A stretch of 64,000 nt of DNA from Sycon ciliatum (lineage: Eukaryota; Porifera; Calcarea; Leucosolenida; Sycettidae). Under the pieces are notes generated by a model, which saw only the letters and a list, made by a program, of their open reading frames with translations, was not told the origin of the DNA and searched no databases. Numbering within the stretch: the stretch's first letter is position 1; each line of letters opens with the position of its first letter. Both the position numbers and the translations under genes were made by a program. The stretch lies in the NCBI RefSeq assembly GCF_964019385.1, contig NC_088649.1, positions 19,420,118 through 19,484,117 of the forward strand. Reading direction: 5' to 3'. Shown in pieces: positions 55,363 through 64,000 of this stretch.

Positions 55363-56505
55363 CCTTATTAATGCGATTAATAGTATAAGTGAAGCGGACA
55401 TTACAAAATGATGAATGAGAATACATGTATCTAAAATGGTTGTTCCTAATCGATTTTCTTGAGACTATCATCAGGGAAAATCGTCTCACAATAGAGGCTA
55501 TACGGAGAAACAAACTACTTATAGGTTATCGGATAGTGAGAAGTATACAAGGTGAGGTGTGAAAAAAAACTAAAGTGGGAGAGAAGACGAAAGAAATTAG
55601 AAGAAAAGATGTGAGAGTGTTCTGACGGTGTGAGCTACTACAAAAGGTGAGTGAAATGAAGGCGTGGAAGCAGGTGAATGTGATAGAGTGAGGAACTGTG
55701 AGGTGTAGGTGTATGCGAATGAATACGTGTGTGAATGCTAGGTGAAGAGTCTCAGTTTTGTGACATTTTCTTTCTAAATGCATAGATTAGGATTGTGTTT
55801 ACGGATGAAAACAGCTTCTAATACCTTAAGTTCACGAAACCTATGAGCACGACACAAAACAGTGAGCAGTGATGAAGAGAGTGAGTTGGACAACCAAGAT
55901 GAAGATGACCGGACTGAAGGTGAGACCACAACGAAAGGGTCAGCAATTAAGAAACACCTCTTGTCTAGTAGCCAATGCCGCTCAGTGTATGATGATTCAT
56001 GCTTCACTGTTTTGTGTCGTGCTCGAAGGTTTCGTGAACTTAAGGTATTAGAAGCTGTTTTCATCCTAAACACAATCCTAATCTATGCATTCAGAAAGAA
56101 AATGTCACAAAACTGAGACTCTTCACCTAGCATTCACACACGTATTCATTCGCATACACCTACACCTCACAGTTCCTCACTCTATCACATTCACCTGCTT
56201 CCACGCCTTCATTTCACTCACCTTTTGTAGTAGCTCACACCGTCAGAACACTCTCACATCTTTTCTTCTAATTTCTTTCGTCTTCTCTCCCACTTTAGTT
56301 TTTTTTCACACCTCACCTTGTATACTTCCCACTGTCCGATAACCTATAAGTAGTTTGTTTCTCCGTATAGCCTCTATTGTGAGACGATTTTCCCTGATGA
56401 TAGTCTCAAGAAAATCGATTAGGAACAACCATTTTAGATACATGTATTCTCATTCATCATTTTGTAATGTCTGCTTCACTTATACTATTAATCGCATTAA
56501 TAAGG
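55363..56505. mobile_element. Fold-back element in lectin intron, arms about 500 bp
   Basis: Near-perfect inverted arms meet around a 130-bp centre (about 55862-55990). GGTTAGGAGACC flanks both sides, which allows a target duplication of 8-12 bp depending on where the terminus is drawn, as in hAT (8) or Mutator-like (9-11) fold-backs. The centre encodes an acidic stretch (SDEESELDNQDEDDRTEGET) in an 84-codon frame that runs into the right arm. Confidence 0.85.
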
Positions 56506-56762
56506 TTAGGAGACCGTTCACCATTAGCAAGAATTGTGCAATACTCTGTGGATTCATTAGCGCAGTACAGAGAAATTTTGCTAGTCCTGTGAAACATTCT
56601 GATTTAGAAGTATAAACAGTAAAACCTGCTCTCTCCTCTCGCCCAAGCCATTCAGCATCAACGAAGCTGTGAACTCAGCATACTGCTGTTACACTTCAAC
56701 GTGGAAATGCTTATAATACCCCCCCCCCCCCCCCCCACCACCACCACCACCAACGTAACTAT

Positions 56763-58583
56763 GTAAAATGCCTTTCCAGATCCTGCCATCGCTGCTACAT
56801 CCGCAACCTCCGTGCCACGATATCTCCCACAAACCCTCGCCTCCCATCCCTCCCTGTGCTCATTCGTCAACTGCGAAATCCTACCAGCGCCCGGGTCATA
56901 CCTTCGAAGATGGTGGGCCCCAATGGTCGAACAAGAACCTCTCCGGCATCCATTGGTAACTTATTGAACCGCCACTTCGTCAGTCCTGGCTTACAGGTTG
57001 ACCCCGATGCTCCTATTCCCACTATTTCCTCCCTACCTCCACCAGCAACTACATTGCACTCCCTGATCATCACCTCATCGACTGTTCACAAGTATATTGC
57101 AAGACTGCCTCTGAACAAATCCCCCGGAGCTGATAGGATCACCAATGAGATCCTCAGGAAACTGAGCTACTCAATTGCCTGCCCACTCTCCATTCTTTTT
57201 AACCTTTCCCTCTCCTCCCGGCACATTCCCGTCACGATGGAAGTCAGCCACTGTCATTCCAGTGTACAAAAATAAAGGCGACAAGAACAACCCGTCTAAT
57301 TACCGACCAATCTCCCTCCTGTCCTGTGTCTCCAAACTGCTAGAGAGAATAGTGTATGACCGCTTGTATGCCCATATCTCCCCTCTTCTTCACCCCGCTC
57401 AATCTGGCTTCCGTCGTAAGGACAACACATCCCTGCAATTGTCCCGCATAATCCAAGACCTCTGCTCCCTAAAAGACCAGCGGCAGGTCTCCTGCATCTG
57501 TTTCTTCGACCTCTCCAAGGCCTTCGACACCGTGTGGCACAAGGGCCTGATCGCCAAACTTCGTGCCCACGGTGTCTCCGGCTCCCTACTCGCCTGGATA
57601 ACTAGCTACCTCTTGGACCGAAATCAGTGCGTCACAGTGAATGGAACCTTATCTGACCTCGAGTCTGTGACATCCGGAGTGCCCCAGGGCTCCATTTTAG
57701 GTCCCCTGCTCTTCCTCACATATGTTAATGACCTACCCTATGCCATTCCCAATATTTCTTTGTTTGCACATGATACCACTGTCCTTACTTCCTCCCCATC
57801 TCACGCCACCCTGTACCCCAAAGTTCAGACCCGTATCAACGACATTGTTCACTTGATGAGCACTTGGTACCTTAGGCCAAATGTGACCAAAACCGAGCTC
57901 CTCCTTTTTCCCCCTCCCACAGATCCAACGCCCATCTTCCACTTTCCCGATGATCCCGGTCACCCTATCTCTGTAGCGCCCCACCATACGCACCTTGGCA
58001 TTGTCATAGATTCCGCCCTCTCCTGGTCTCACCATGATGATCATGTGTCGTCCAAAGTATGCCGATCTGTCGGCATAATGTCAAGTCACTTGTCCCATTT
58101 GCCCCAAAATTGCCGGATTAATTTTTATAAATCATACATTCTTCCCCTCTTCACGTACGGCTTCCCTGCCTGGTCCACCATTAACAAAACCAACATAGGT
58201 AAATTAGAAGTTCTCCATCGCCGTATACTGCGCATCATATTTCGTACTGATCGCTATATCTCAAATCTAGACTTGTATGCTGCTGCATCTACTACCACTC
58301 TGCAAAACTACCTTGATGCTTCCAAGTGCACCCTGGCACATTCAATTTTTCTTGACCAGCACCCTGCTCATTTACAGTCCCTTAATTGGTTCAATTGGTT
58401 CAAGTCAGGTGGCACCACCCGAAGCTGCGTTCGTCTCCCCTAGCTAGGTCTACCCTATTCGTAAATTCCCCTTTCTTTTCCTCCTACTCCACGTGGCTCC
58501 AACTGCCTCCCAGTGTTAGACAAGCTCCAGATATGCCCAAATTCCGTACCCTCGTCAGACAGCACTTCAGTATCTCCCAGTAA
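56763..58583 (+). pseudogene. CR1/Jockey-type LINE reverse transcriptase, decayed
   Basis: Reads as one RT in three frames, with frame changes near 57235 and 58410; the stop is at 58583. Motifs in order: YIRNLRATISPT, NKSPGADRITNEIL, NYRPISLLSCVSKLLER, FFDLSKAFDTVWH, SGVPQGSILGPLLFLTYVND, LFAHDTT, HTHLGIVID and C-terminal FFSSYSTWLQLPPSVR. The catalytic FADD is FAHD, so one essential Asp is lost. The endonuclease domain is missing. The 3' UTR ends in AAATAAATAAAT/AAT repeats near 58800. A C16/ACC run (56720-56752) lies at its 5' edge. Inactive. Confidence 0.88.
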
Positions 58584-58759
58584 ACAAAATCCCAGTCACC
58601 ACTTCCGCTGCATAGCTCGCTGAGCATCCCATTGCTTTGTAAGTTGCTAATCCCTTCCCACTTTGTGTACGTGCTCTTCATTTTCTTTTTCTCTTCTTCC
58701 GTGGTTGGTCTCACCCTCTCCTCAATTCAATTGGCTGTCTTGACATGCCACGAGGTGCA

Positions 58760-58773
58760 GAAATAAATAAATA

Positions 58774-58802
<29 letters not shown>
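58760..58802 (+). repeat. LINE tail, (AAAT)n(AAT)n
   Basis: AT-rich microsatellite tail typical of CR1/Jockey-type LINE 3' ends. Confidence 0.85.
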
Positions 58803-58805
<3 letters not shown>

Positions 58806-59356
58806 TTTGAAACTCGGGTATTGAGCCAATAATAAAAGTAGAAAGGAAAAGGACATATGGAAACGAGTTAAGAGTAACTCTCCACCACTGTAACTAGATA
58901 CTATATACAGTCAGAAAGTGCAACAACTAGGCAAAAAACTGACAGAGTACTGAGACATTCGACGTCCCGACACCTAGCTTCAACCACCCAAGTTGGGTGG
59001 TGTGCTGCTTTGCTGCTTCGAATTGTAGTTAGACCGCTTTGTCAAATCGCCTACTGGTCTCGTCATCGTCCAGTGACAATCGACATTCTTTGTTCCGTTG
59101 GGACTGTAGCTTGTGCTCGTTTTCGTTGCGCTTGCCTTCCCCTCTTTGGTCTTTCCATAACCTTGAACCTTCCAAGTTGGAAGGCTGTCGGTTAGCGCTA
59201 CGGAGATGTGTTGAAGCTAGGTGTCGGGACGTCGAATGTCTCAGTACTCTGTCAGTTTTGTGCCTAGTTGTTGCACTTTCTGACTTTATATAGCATCTAG
59301 TTACAGTGGTGGAGAGTTACTCTTAACTCGTTTCCATATGTCCTTTTCCTTTCTAA
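58806..59356. mobile_element. Fold-back element, AACTCGG family, copy 2
   Basis: Arms (AGTAGAAAGGAAAAGGACAT... against ATGTCCTTTTCCTTTCTAAT) of about 200 bp; internal CAGTTTTGTGCC and GCACTTTCTGACT as in 17403-17632. Its right end abuts the first hammerhead. Confidence 0.7.
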
Positions 59357-59363
59357 TTCACCC

Positions 59364-59407
59364 CTCAACTGATGAGGGGTGAATTCCCCGAAACACTGTG
59401 TATTGAG
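59364..59407 (+). ncRNA. Hammerhead ribozyme 1 (5' side shortened)
   Basis: CTGATGA (59369-59375), GGGG/CCCC stem II with a 6-base loop, GAAA (59390-59393), 3-bp helix III, GTA cleavage triplet. Helix I is limited to CTCAA/TTGAG because the unit starts here. Predicted cleavage between 59402 and 59403. Confidence 0.82.
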
Positions 59408-59795
59408 CAGGGAGTGGTGCTTTCTTGCAGGTTTGCCGAGTCGAAGGTTCGATGGACTTCTCGTGTGCTCTGGATGGCAGTCGTGAGTCAGTCAAGTGTC
59501 AAGTAAAGTCGGCGGAATAGCGCGAGCTCCGGTGTGGGGAGCAAACCCTTTTCTTACAAATCATCGCCGAAGTCGCAACCACTACTTCGTACTGTTGTGC
59601 CCAGCGCGGGCTTGCGACTAGTTGGTTTGGAGGTGACAGCGTTGCGAATGACCGAGGGTCCTCGACGTCTGTCTCACCGTCCAGGAGCGACACTGACTCA
59701 CGCTGCTATCTGGTGCTCACGAGGTGTTTGTCGCGCTGAAAACGGAGCGTCTCTGTAAGTTTGTATCCCTGGTGATGGTCGTGCCTGGAGAGCAC

Positions 59796-59803
59796 TATAT
59801 AAG
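59796..59803 (+). promoter_or_regulatory. TATA box upstream of hammerhead 2
   Basis: TATATAAG, centred in the inverted repeat GAGCAC...GTGCTC (hairpin 59781-59820), about 30 bases before the 5' end of the ribozyme, the expected distance for a pol II start. Conserved before hammerheads 3 and 4. Confidence 0.6.
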
Positions 59804-59832
59804 TGGTGCTCTTCAGGCACAATCTTCCTCAG

Positions 59833-59896
59833 CCTACTCAAGCTCAACTGATGAGGGGTGAATTCCCCGAAACACTGTGTATTGAGCAGGGAGTGG
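59833..59896 (+). ncRNA. Hammerhead ribozyme 2 (complete, type I)
   Basis: Self-cleaving RNA. Core CTGATGA (59848-59854); stem II GGGG/CCCC with loop TGAATT; GAAA (59869-59872). Helix III has three pairs (ACA/TGT, loop CTG). The cleavage triplet GTA is followed by TTGAGC, which pairs with GCTCAA (59842-59847) as helix I. An internal loop (AA against AGG) and an outer stem (CCTACTC against GAGTGG) could supply the loop-loop contact active hammerheads need. Predicted cleavage between 59881 and 59882. Open helix I makes it type I. Confidence 0.9.
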
Positions 59897-60066
59897 TGCT
59901 TTCTTGCAGGTTTGCCGAGTCGAAGGTTCGATGGACTTCTCGTGTGCTCTGGATGGCAGTCGTGAGTCAGTCAAGTGTCAAGTAAAGTCGGCGGAATAGC
60001 GCGAGCTCCGGTGTGGGGAGCAAACCCTTTTCTTAATAATAATCAATTCAGTCAATTCAGTCAATT

Positions 60067-60118
60067 CAGTCAATTTTTTCTTCAGACTTTTCCCGTTTGT
60101 CTCTTTCCCTCAAACCAG
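60067..60118 (+). mobile_element. SINE tail fragment
   Basis: Matches the tail of the 11819 SINE (GTCAATTTTTTCTTCAGAC ... CCTCAAACCAG), preceded by four TCAATTCAG repeats and followed by (AAT)n. Confidence 0.7.
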
Positions 60119-60282
60119 ATAATAATAATAATAATAATAATAATTAAGAAATGGTTTGCTCCCCACACCGGAGCTCGCGCTATTCCGCCGACTTTACTTG
60201 ACACTTGACTGACTCGCGACTGCCATCCAGAGCACACGAGAAGTCCATCGAACCTTCGACTCGGCAAACCTGCAAGAAAGCA

Positions 60283-60346
60283 CCACTCCCTGCTCAATAC
60301 ACAGTGTTTCGGGGAATTCACCCCTCATCAGTTGAGCTTGAGTAGG
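60283..60346 (-). ncRNA. Hammerhead ribozyme 3 (complete, minus strand)
   Basis: Exact inverted copy of hammerhead 2: same core, stems and cleavage triplet. Predicted cleavage between 60298 and 60297 on the minus strand. Confidence 0.9.
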
Positions 60347-60787
60347 CTGAGGAAGATTGTGCCTGAAGAGCACCACTTATATAGTGCTCTCCAGGCACAA
60401 ACATCACCAGGGATACAAACTTACAGAGACGCTCCGTTTCAAGCGCGACAAACACCTCGTGAACACCAGATAGCAGCGTGAGTCAGTGTCGCTCCTGGAC
60501 GGTGAGACAGACGTCGAGGACCCTCCGTCATTCGCAACGCTGTCACCTCCAAACCAACTAGTCGCAAGCCCGCGCTGGGCACAACAGTACGAAGTAGTGG
60601 TTGCGACTTCGGCGATGATTTGTCTGTCTCACCGTCCAGGAGCGACACTGACTCACGCTGCTATCTGGTGTTCACGAGGTGTTTGTCGCGCTTGAAACGG
60701 AGCGTCTCTGTAAGTTTGTATCCCTGGTGATGTTTGTGCCTGGAGAGCACTATATAAGTGGTGCTCTTCAGGCACAATCTTCCTCAG

Positions 60788-60851
60788 CCTACTCAAGCTC
60801 AACTGATGAGGGGTGAATTCCCCGAAACACTGTGTATTGAGCAGGGAGTGG
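60788..60851 (+). ncRNA. Hammerhead ribozyme 4 (complete)
   Basis: Identical to hammerhead 2 by eye, offset by 955 bases. Predicted cleavage between 60836 and 60837. TATATAAG lies about 30 bases upstream. Confidence 0.9.
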
Positions 60852-61030
60852 TGCTTTCTTGCAGGTTTGCCGAGTCGAAGGTTCGATGGACTTCTCGTGT
60901 GCTCTGGATGGCAGTCGTGAGTCAGTCAAGTGTCAAGTAAAGTCGGCGGAATAGCGCGAGCTCCGGTGTGGGGAGCAAACCATTTCTTACAAATCATCGC
61001 CGAAGTCGCAACCACTACTTCGTAATAATA

Positions 61031-61357
61031 ATTAACTCTCTTTATTGCTTATTCTGTTTGGCTCACTCTACCCAGAGATGTTAAGGATCTGACCTCACTC
61101 CGCCTGTTTAAGATCCGTGCCGCCCCTTATTTACTACGACATAAATAGCTCCTTATCCCCATGTCCTTTGCGTCTCTGTGTTTTTCATTTATTTTATTTG
61201 ACATTATATTTCTTTACAGAGTTGTTGTTGCTGTTCATTTTGATACTCTTACTTTTTCCCTCCCCTTACTTTTATTTATCGCCGTGGTTGGCAATCACCC
61301 ACTCTCTTAACATTGGCGGGTGTTTCCACCGAGTGAAATGTTGTAATAAATAAATAA
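61031..61357 (+). mobile_element. 5'-truncated LINE: last RT codons and 3' UTR
   Basis: Opens with the RT C-terminus IAYSVWLTLPRDVKDLTSLR, then LFKIRAAPYLLRHK and a stop at about 61148. The 3' UTR has GCCGTGGTTGGCAATCA and ends AATAAATAAATAAA. Same 3' UTR type as the LINE on the opposite strand at 61383. Confidence 0.75.
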
Positions 61358-61382
61358 AAGAGCTTACGTGGAGATAGAAATG

Positions 61383-61564
61383 TAATTTTTATTTATTTAT
61401 TTATTCAACATCTCCTGGCCCGTCCGAAGACTGCCAATAAACATGAGAGGTCAGGTGATAGCCAACCACGGCAAGCTAAAAGGGAAAAAAAGAAAGATGC
61501 TGTCAGAGAGGGAAAGGAGATAGGGAGAGAAAAAGAAAGGGAGGCACATTAATAATACATGGGA
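61383..61564 (-). mobile_element. 3' UTR of the LINE at 61565
   Basis: On the minus strand: pyrimidine-rich stretch, GCCGTGGTTGGCTATCACC and a terminal AATAAATAAATAAATAAA tail. Confidence 0.75.
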
Positions 61565-64000
61565 TCACTTCGGATGAGACAGTGTGGAAAGCTGGACTGT
61601 GAATTTCCTGATATCCTGGCATGTCTTAATGCTAGTAGGCAGGTTAGACCAAAGGGAGTATGCTGAGAAGAAAGGGGATTTCAAAAACAGAGAGGAACTA
61701 GCTCGGGGCAGTGATAAGGCATTGCGTGTTGGTCTAGTGGTAACAAACCAGTTGTACTTGGCAATATGTTTCGGGACTTGGGCTAGGAAGATTTTTTGCA
61801 CAAGGATACAAAGATGCTGCTGATGTCGGGCAAGAAGAGGGTGCGTGGAAGCAAGTTTATAAAGACAAAGGGAGGCAAATGTTTGGTCTTTTCGAAACAG
61901 AATTTTCAGAAGCAAGCGTTGATGTACCTCCAGTCTGTGGAGTAAAGTCTGAGACAACCCGCACCAAGCTATATCGCAATAGTCAAATATAGGCAAAATG
62001 TACGACTTAAAGAACAATTCTCTGCAGTTATCATTCAAGTGTTGGCAGTGGGGTTGTAGCATACCTAAGGACGCACTCGCACGCTTGCACACAGACTGGA
62101 CTTGTGGAGACCAGGAGAGTTGGCGGTCGAGAATAACGCCCAGGTGCTTGTGCTCGTTAACAACTTTAATAGGTGTACTATTTAGACCAGGAAAATACAG
62201 AAGTTGAGTGGGGGGCGAGGGAGAGAAGAACATGGCCTCGGTTTTGGCGAGGTTAGGCTTCAGTTTCCAGGTTTCCATCCATGTTACTGTAGCGTTGACC
62301 CCGGACTGCATGGAGGCCGTGAGGTTGTCTGCCGAGCTGTCGGAGCACATCAGAGCAGTGTCGTCAGCAAAAAGACTTACATTTGGTACAAGGGCTGGCA
62401 AGTCATTAACGTACAGTAGAAATAGGAGCGGCCCAAGTATGGACCCCTGGGGTACCCCAGACACGACTAGTAATGGGTCTGATAGGGAGGTAGATACTCT
62501 GACAGTCTGGTGGCGGCAGGAAAGATAGGATGAGAGCCATTGCAGGGCTGGACCGTGTACCAAGAAGACGGACTCTAGCTTTGCAAGCAGACCACGATGC
62601 CAGACGGTGTCGAAAGCTTTCGCTAGGTCAAAGAACACGATGCCAACATGCCGCCTGAGGTTCCGCTGGGTGTAGATGTCTTGTACTAGACGTGTTAGTT
62701 GGAAAGTTGTGGAGTCTCCACGGCAGAAACCGGATTGAGATGGTGAAAGCGCTGGGGTGACGTGGCAGTACAGAGACTCAAAGAAAATACGTTCACAGAC
62801 CTTGGACACAGCGGGAAGGAGAGAGATTGGTCTGTAGTTGCCAGCCTGAGAGCGTTGGCCTTTCTTATAGATCGGGACGATAACAGCAGATTTCCAGACG
62901 GACGGAAATACTCCTGTACGATATGACATGTTAAAGAGCAGGCACAAGGGATAGGACAGAGATGGCGCAAGCCATTTGAGAACCTCATTGGGTATGCCAT
63001 CTTCGCCAGGGGACTTACAATTCTTCAGGAGTTTGAGGTGCTTACAGACGGTAGCAGTCGTGGTAACGACGCGTGTGAGTGGTGCGCTAAGTTCAGGGGC
63101 TGGGGACAGCGATGGAATGACCCAATTCGGATCTTCCGGAATGCCGGATGAAACAAACTGCTTGTTCAGTGTGTCTGCAATCGCCTTCACATCGTGCTGG
63201 CGGTTGCCATTGGAGTCCGTCAGGTACTGGATTGGCGCGCGGGAGGTCCCGCGGCACTGGTTGCGAATGAATTGGTGGAGTGATGGGCGATCGGGGGAGG
63301 AGAGTGTTGCAGAAAGAGAGTTTAGAAAGGAGCGGTGTGAGGTACGAGAAAGGTGCTTGACGAAGTTGCGTTGAACTCGGTAAGCCTCCCGGTTAACCGG
63401 CGTTGGGAATTTCTTGTAGATGCTGAAAAGATCACGCTTGCGCTTCACTTCAGATACGAGGGACCGTGTCACCCATGGGGGACTAGATGTCGAGGATGTT
63501 GGGTTGGAATGTTTCCGGTTGTTGTAGCCGATAGCAAAGTTAGAGAGGTGCTGTTGGAACCCTCGTTCAAGGACGGCTGCAAAGTGATCTACCGCGGCGT
63601 CAACAGTTGGAGAGCCTTCTGGTTGCAGAAACGACCAGTCGTGGCAGGAGAAATCAGCGTTCATAGAGTCCCAGCACTGAGAGGGAACTCGACGGAAGCG
63701 ATATGGGAACGGTTTGCGAGAAGGAAGTGGCAGGTCTGGATCCGAGGGCAATGAGACGGCGAACTGGCATGAAACCATGAGATGGTCCGAGGAGCCAAGA
63801 GCGCAAGCTGTGTGAACGTCCGTCGCCAGCAGGGGTTGGTTCGTGAAGACAAGGTCTAGACATGACTGTGTTCCGGAAGATGTTGTGTGCGTTGGACTCT
63901 GCACCAGCTGATCCAAACCGAAGCAGGTAAGGGTGCGAAAAAGTGCCGCCCCAGCAGGACACGTTAAATCCGATGGGCACCACCGTTTGTGCTTACTGTT
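61565..64000 (-). CDS. CR1/Jockey-type LINE ORF2 (endonuclease C-terminus and reverse transcriptase), partial
   Basis: One uninterrupted frame from the window edge to the stop at 61565, more than 800 codons. The N-terminal part is the end of the apurinic-type endonuclease (QSCLDLVFTN, SSDHLMVSC). The RT follows: NCKSPGEDGIPNEVL, NYRPISLLPAVSKVCER, FFDLAKAFDTVWH, SGVPQGSILGPLLFLLYVND, catalytic LFADDTAL, HKHLGVILD, then C-terminal FFSAYSLWSNLP. All RT catalytic Asp residues are present and no frameshift is seen, so it may be recently active. It would supply target-primed reverse transcription for its own RNA and possibly for SINEs. The 5' part is beyond base 64000. Confidence 0.93.
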   Translation of the reverse strand, partial: NSKHKRWCPSDLTCPAGAALFRTLTCFGLDQLVQSPTHTTSSGTQSCLDLVFTNQPLLATDVHTACALGSSDHLMVSCQFAVSLPSDPDLPLPSRKPFPYRFRRVPSQCWDSMNADFSCHDWSFLQPEGSPTVDAAVDHFAAVLERGFQQHLSNFAIGYNNRKHSNPTSSTSSPPWVTRSLVSEVKRKRDLFSIYKKFPTPVNREAYRVQRNFVKHLSRTSHRSFLNSLSATLSSPDRPSLHQFIRNQCRGTSRAPIQYLTDSNGNRQHDVKAIADTLNKQFVSSGIPEDPNWVIPSLSPAPELSAPLTRVVTTTATVCKHLKLLKNCKSPGEDGIPNEVLKWLAPSLSYPLCLLFNMSYRTGVFPSVWKSAVIVPIYKKGQRSQAGNYRPISLLPAVSKVCERIFFESLYCHVTPALSPSQSGFCRGDSTTFQLTRLVQDIYTQRNLRRHVGIVFFDLAKAFDTVWHRGLLAKLESVFLVHGPALQWLSSYLSCRHQTVRVSTSLSDPLLVVSGVPQGSILGPLLFLLYVNDLPALVPNVSLFADDTALMCSDSSADNLTASMQSGVNATVTWMETWKLKPNLAKTEAMFFSPSPPTQLLYFPGLNSTPIKVVNEHKHLGVILDRQLSWSPQVQSVCKRASASLGMLQPHCQHLNDNCRELFFKSYILPIFDYCDIAWCGLSQTLLHRLEVHQRLLLKILFRKDQTFASLCLYKLASTHPLLARHQQHLCILVQKIFLAQVPKHIAKYNWFVTTRPTRNALSLPRASSSLFLKSPFFSAYSLWSNLPTSIKTCQDIRKFTVQLSTLSHPK

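Larger units (their letters stand above)
59364..61027. mobile_element. Array of 479-nt hammerhead-bearing units (retrozyme/Penelope-type)
   Basis: Layout: + strand unit (59364-60034, one full monomer plus part of the next), SINE-tail and (AAT)n filler (60035-60141), inverted unit (60142-60621), then + strand unit (60622-61027). The full monomer between cleavage sites is 59403-59881. Most units have TATATAAG within a GTGCCTG...CAGGCAC hairpin about 30 bases before the ribozyme. No ORF of note. Hammerhead monomers in tandem are known from animal retrozymes and from Penelope-like terminal repeats; no Penelope reverse transcriptase or GIY-YIG endonuclease is in the window. Confidence 0.85.

Noticed and set aside
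55440..55500. Hammerhead-like CTGATGATAGTCTCAAGAAAA in the palindrome at 55-56 kb
   Set aside because: No stem II pairing between the CTGATGA and GAAA boxes, and no NUH triplet or helix III.

Overview
The window is eukaryotic and almost certainly animal DNA. Its genes are split by GT-AG introns, with pyrimidine tracts at the acceptors and conserved phases. The recognisable domains are metazoan: a FERM domain and C-type lectin-like domains (CTLDs). The intergenic and intronic DNA is packed with CA/TG microsatellites, G/C homopolymers, LINEs, tRNA-derived SINEs, MITEs and long fold-back elements. A 200-N scaffold gap marks a draft assembly. I cannot name the species; a marine invertebrate fits.

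Left third (about 1-20 kb): a 3' LINE fragment ending in C2H2 fingers, then a + strand gene recovered here exon by exon (2694 to 19381). Nine exons with compatible phases encode the F2 and F3 lobes of a talin/kindlin-like FERM domain, followed by a 497-residue Ser/Ala/Pro-rich tail with several tyrosine motifs. Its introns hold TG repeats directly beside splice sites, several TA-flanked MITEs, a SINE and a small LTR element (12944-14119).

Middle (about 20-38 kb): a nested transposon region. A TTAA-flanked fold-back (22020-25437) contains a MITE with a 3-bp target duplication (22105-24658), and that MITE contains a tandem LTR-internal-LTR-internal-LTR array of a miniature retrotransposon (22370-24394). 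Next come three copies of a 2.4-2.8 kb element carrying 182-bp tandem repeats. Two of them are head-to-head and form a roughly 5 kb inverted duplication. A 3.4-kb fold-back separates them from the third.

Right half (38-64 kb): two phase 1-1 CTLD exons (38608-38982, 54906-55316) on the + strand, from one multi-domain lectin gene or a lectin cluster. Their introns are loaded with mobile DNA, including a 2.2-kb TTAA palindrome whose empty site is visible in a paralogous copy. The end of the window has two CR1/Jockey-type LINEs, one decayed and one intact but cut by the window edge.

The most striking feature is at 59364-61027: a tandem and inverted array of a 479-nt unit. Each unit carries a complete type I hammerhead ribozyme with a very short helix III, and most have a TATA box just upstream. 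This is the architecture of retrozymes or Penelope-like element terminal repeats. Two degenerate hammerhead-like cores lie in the loops of fold-backs at 9.5 kb and 11.6 kb.
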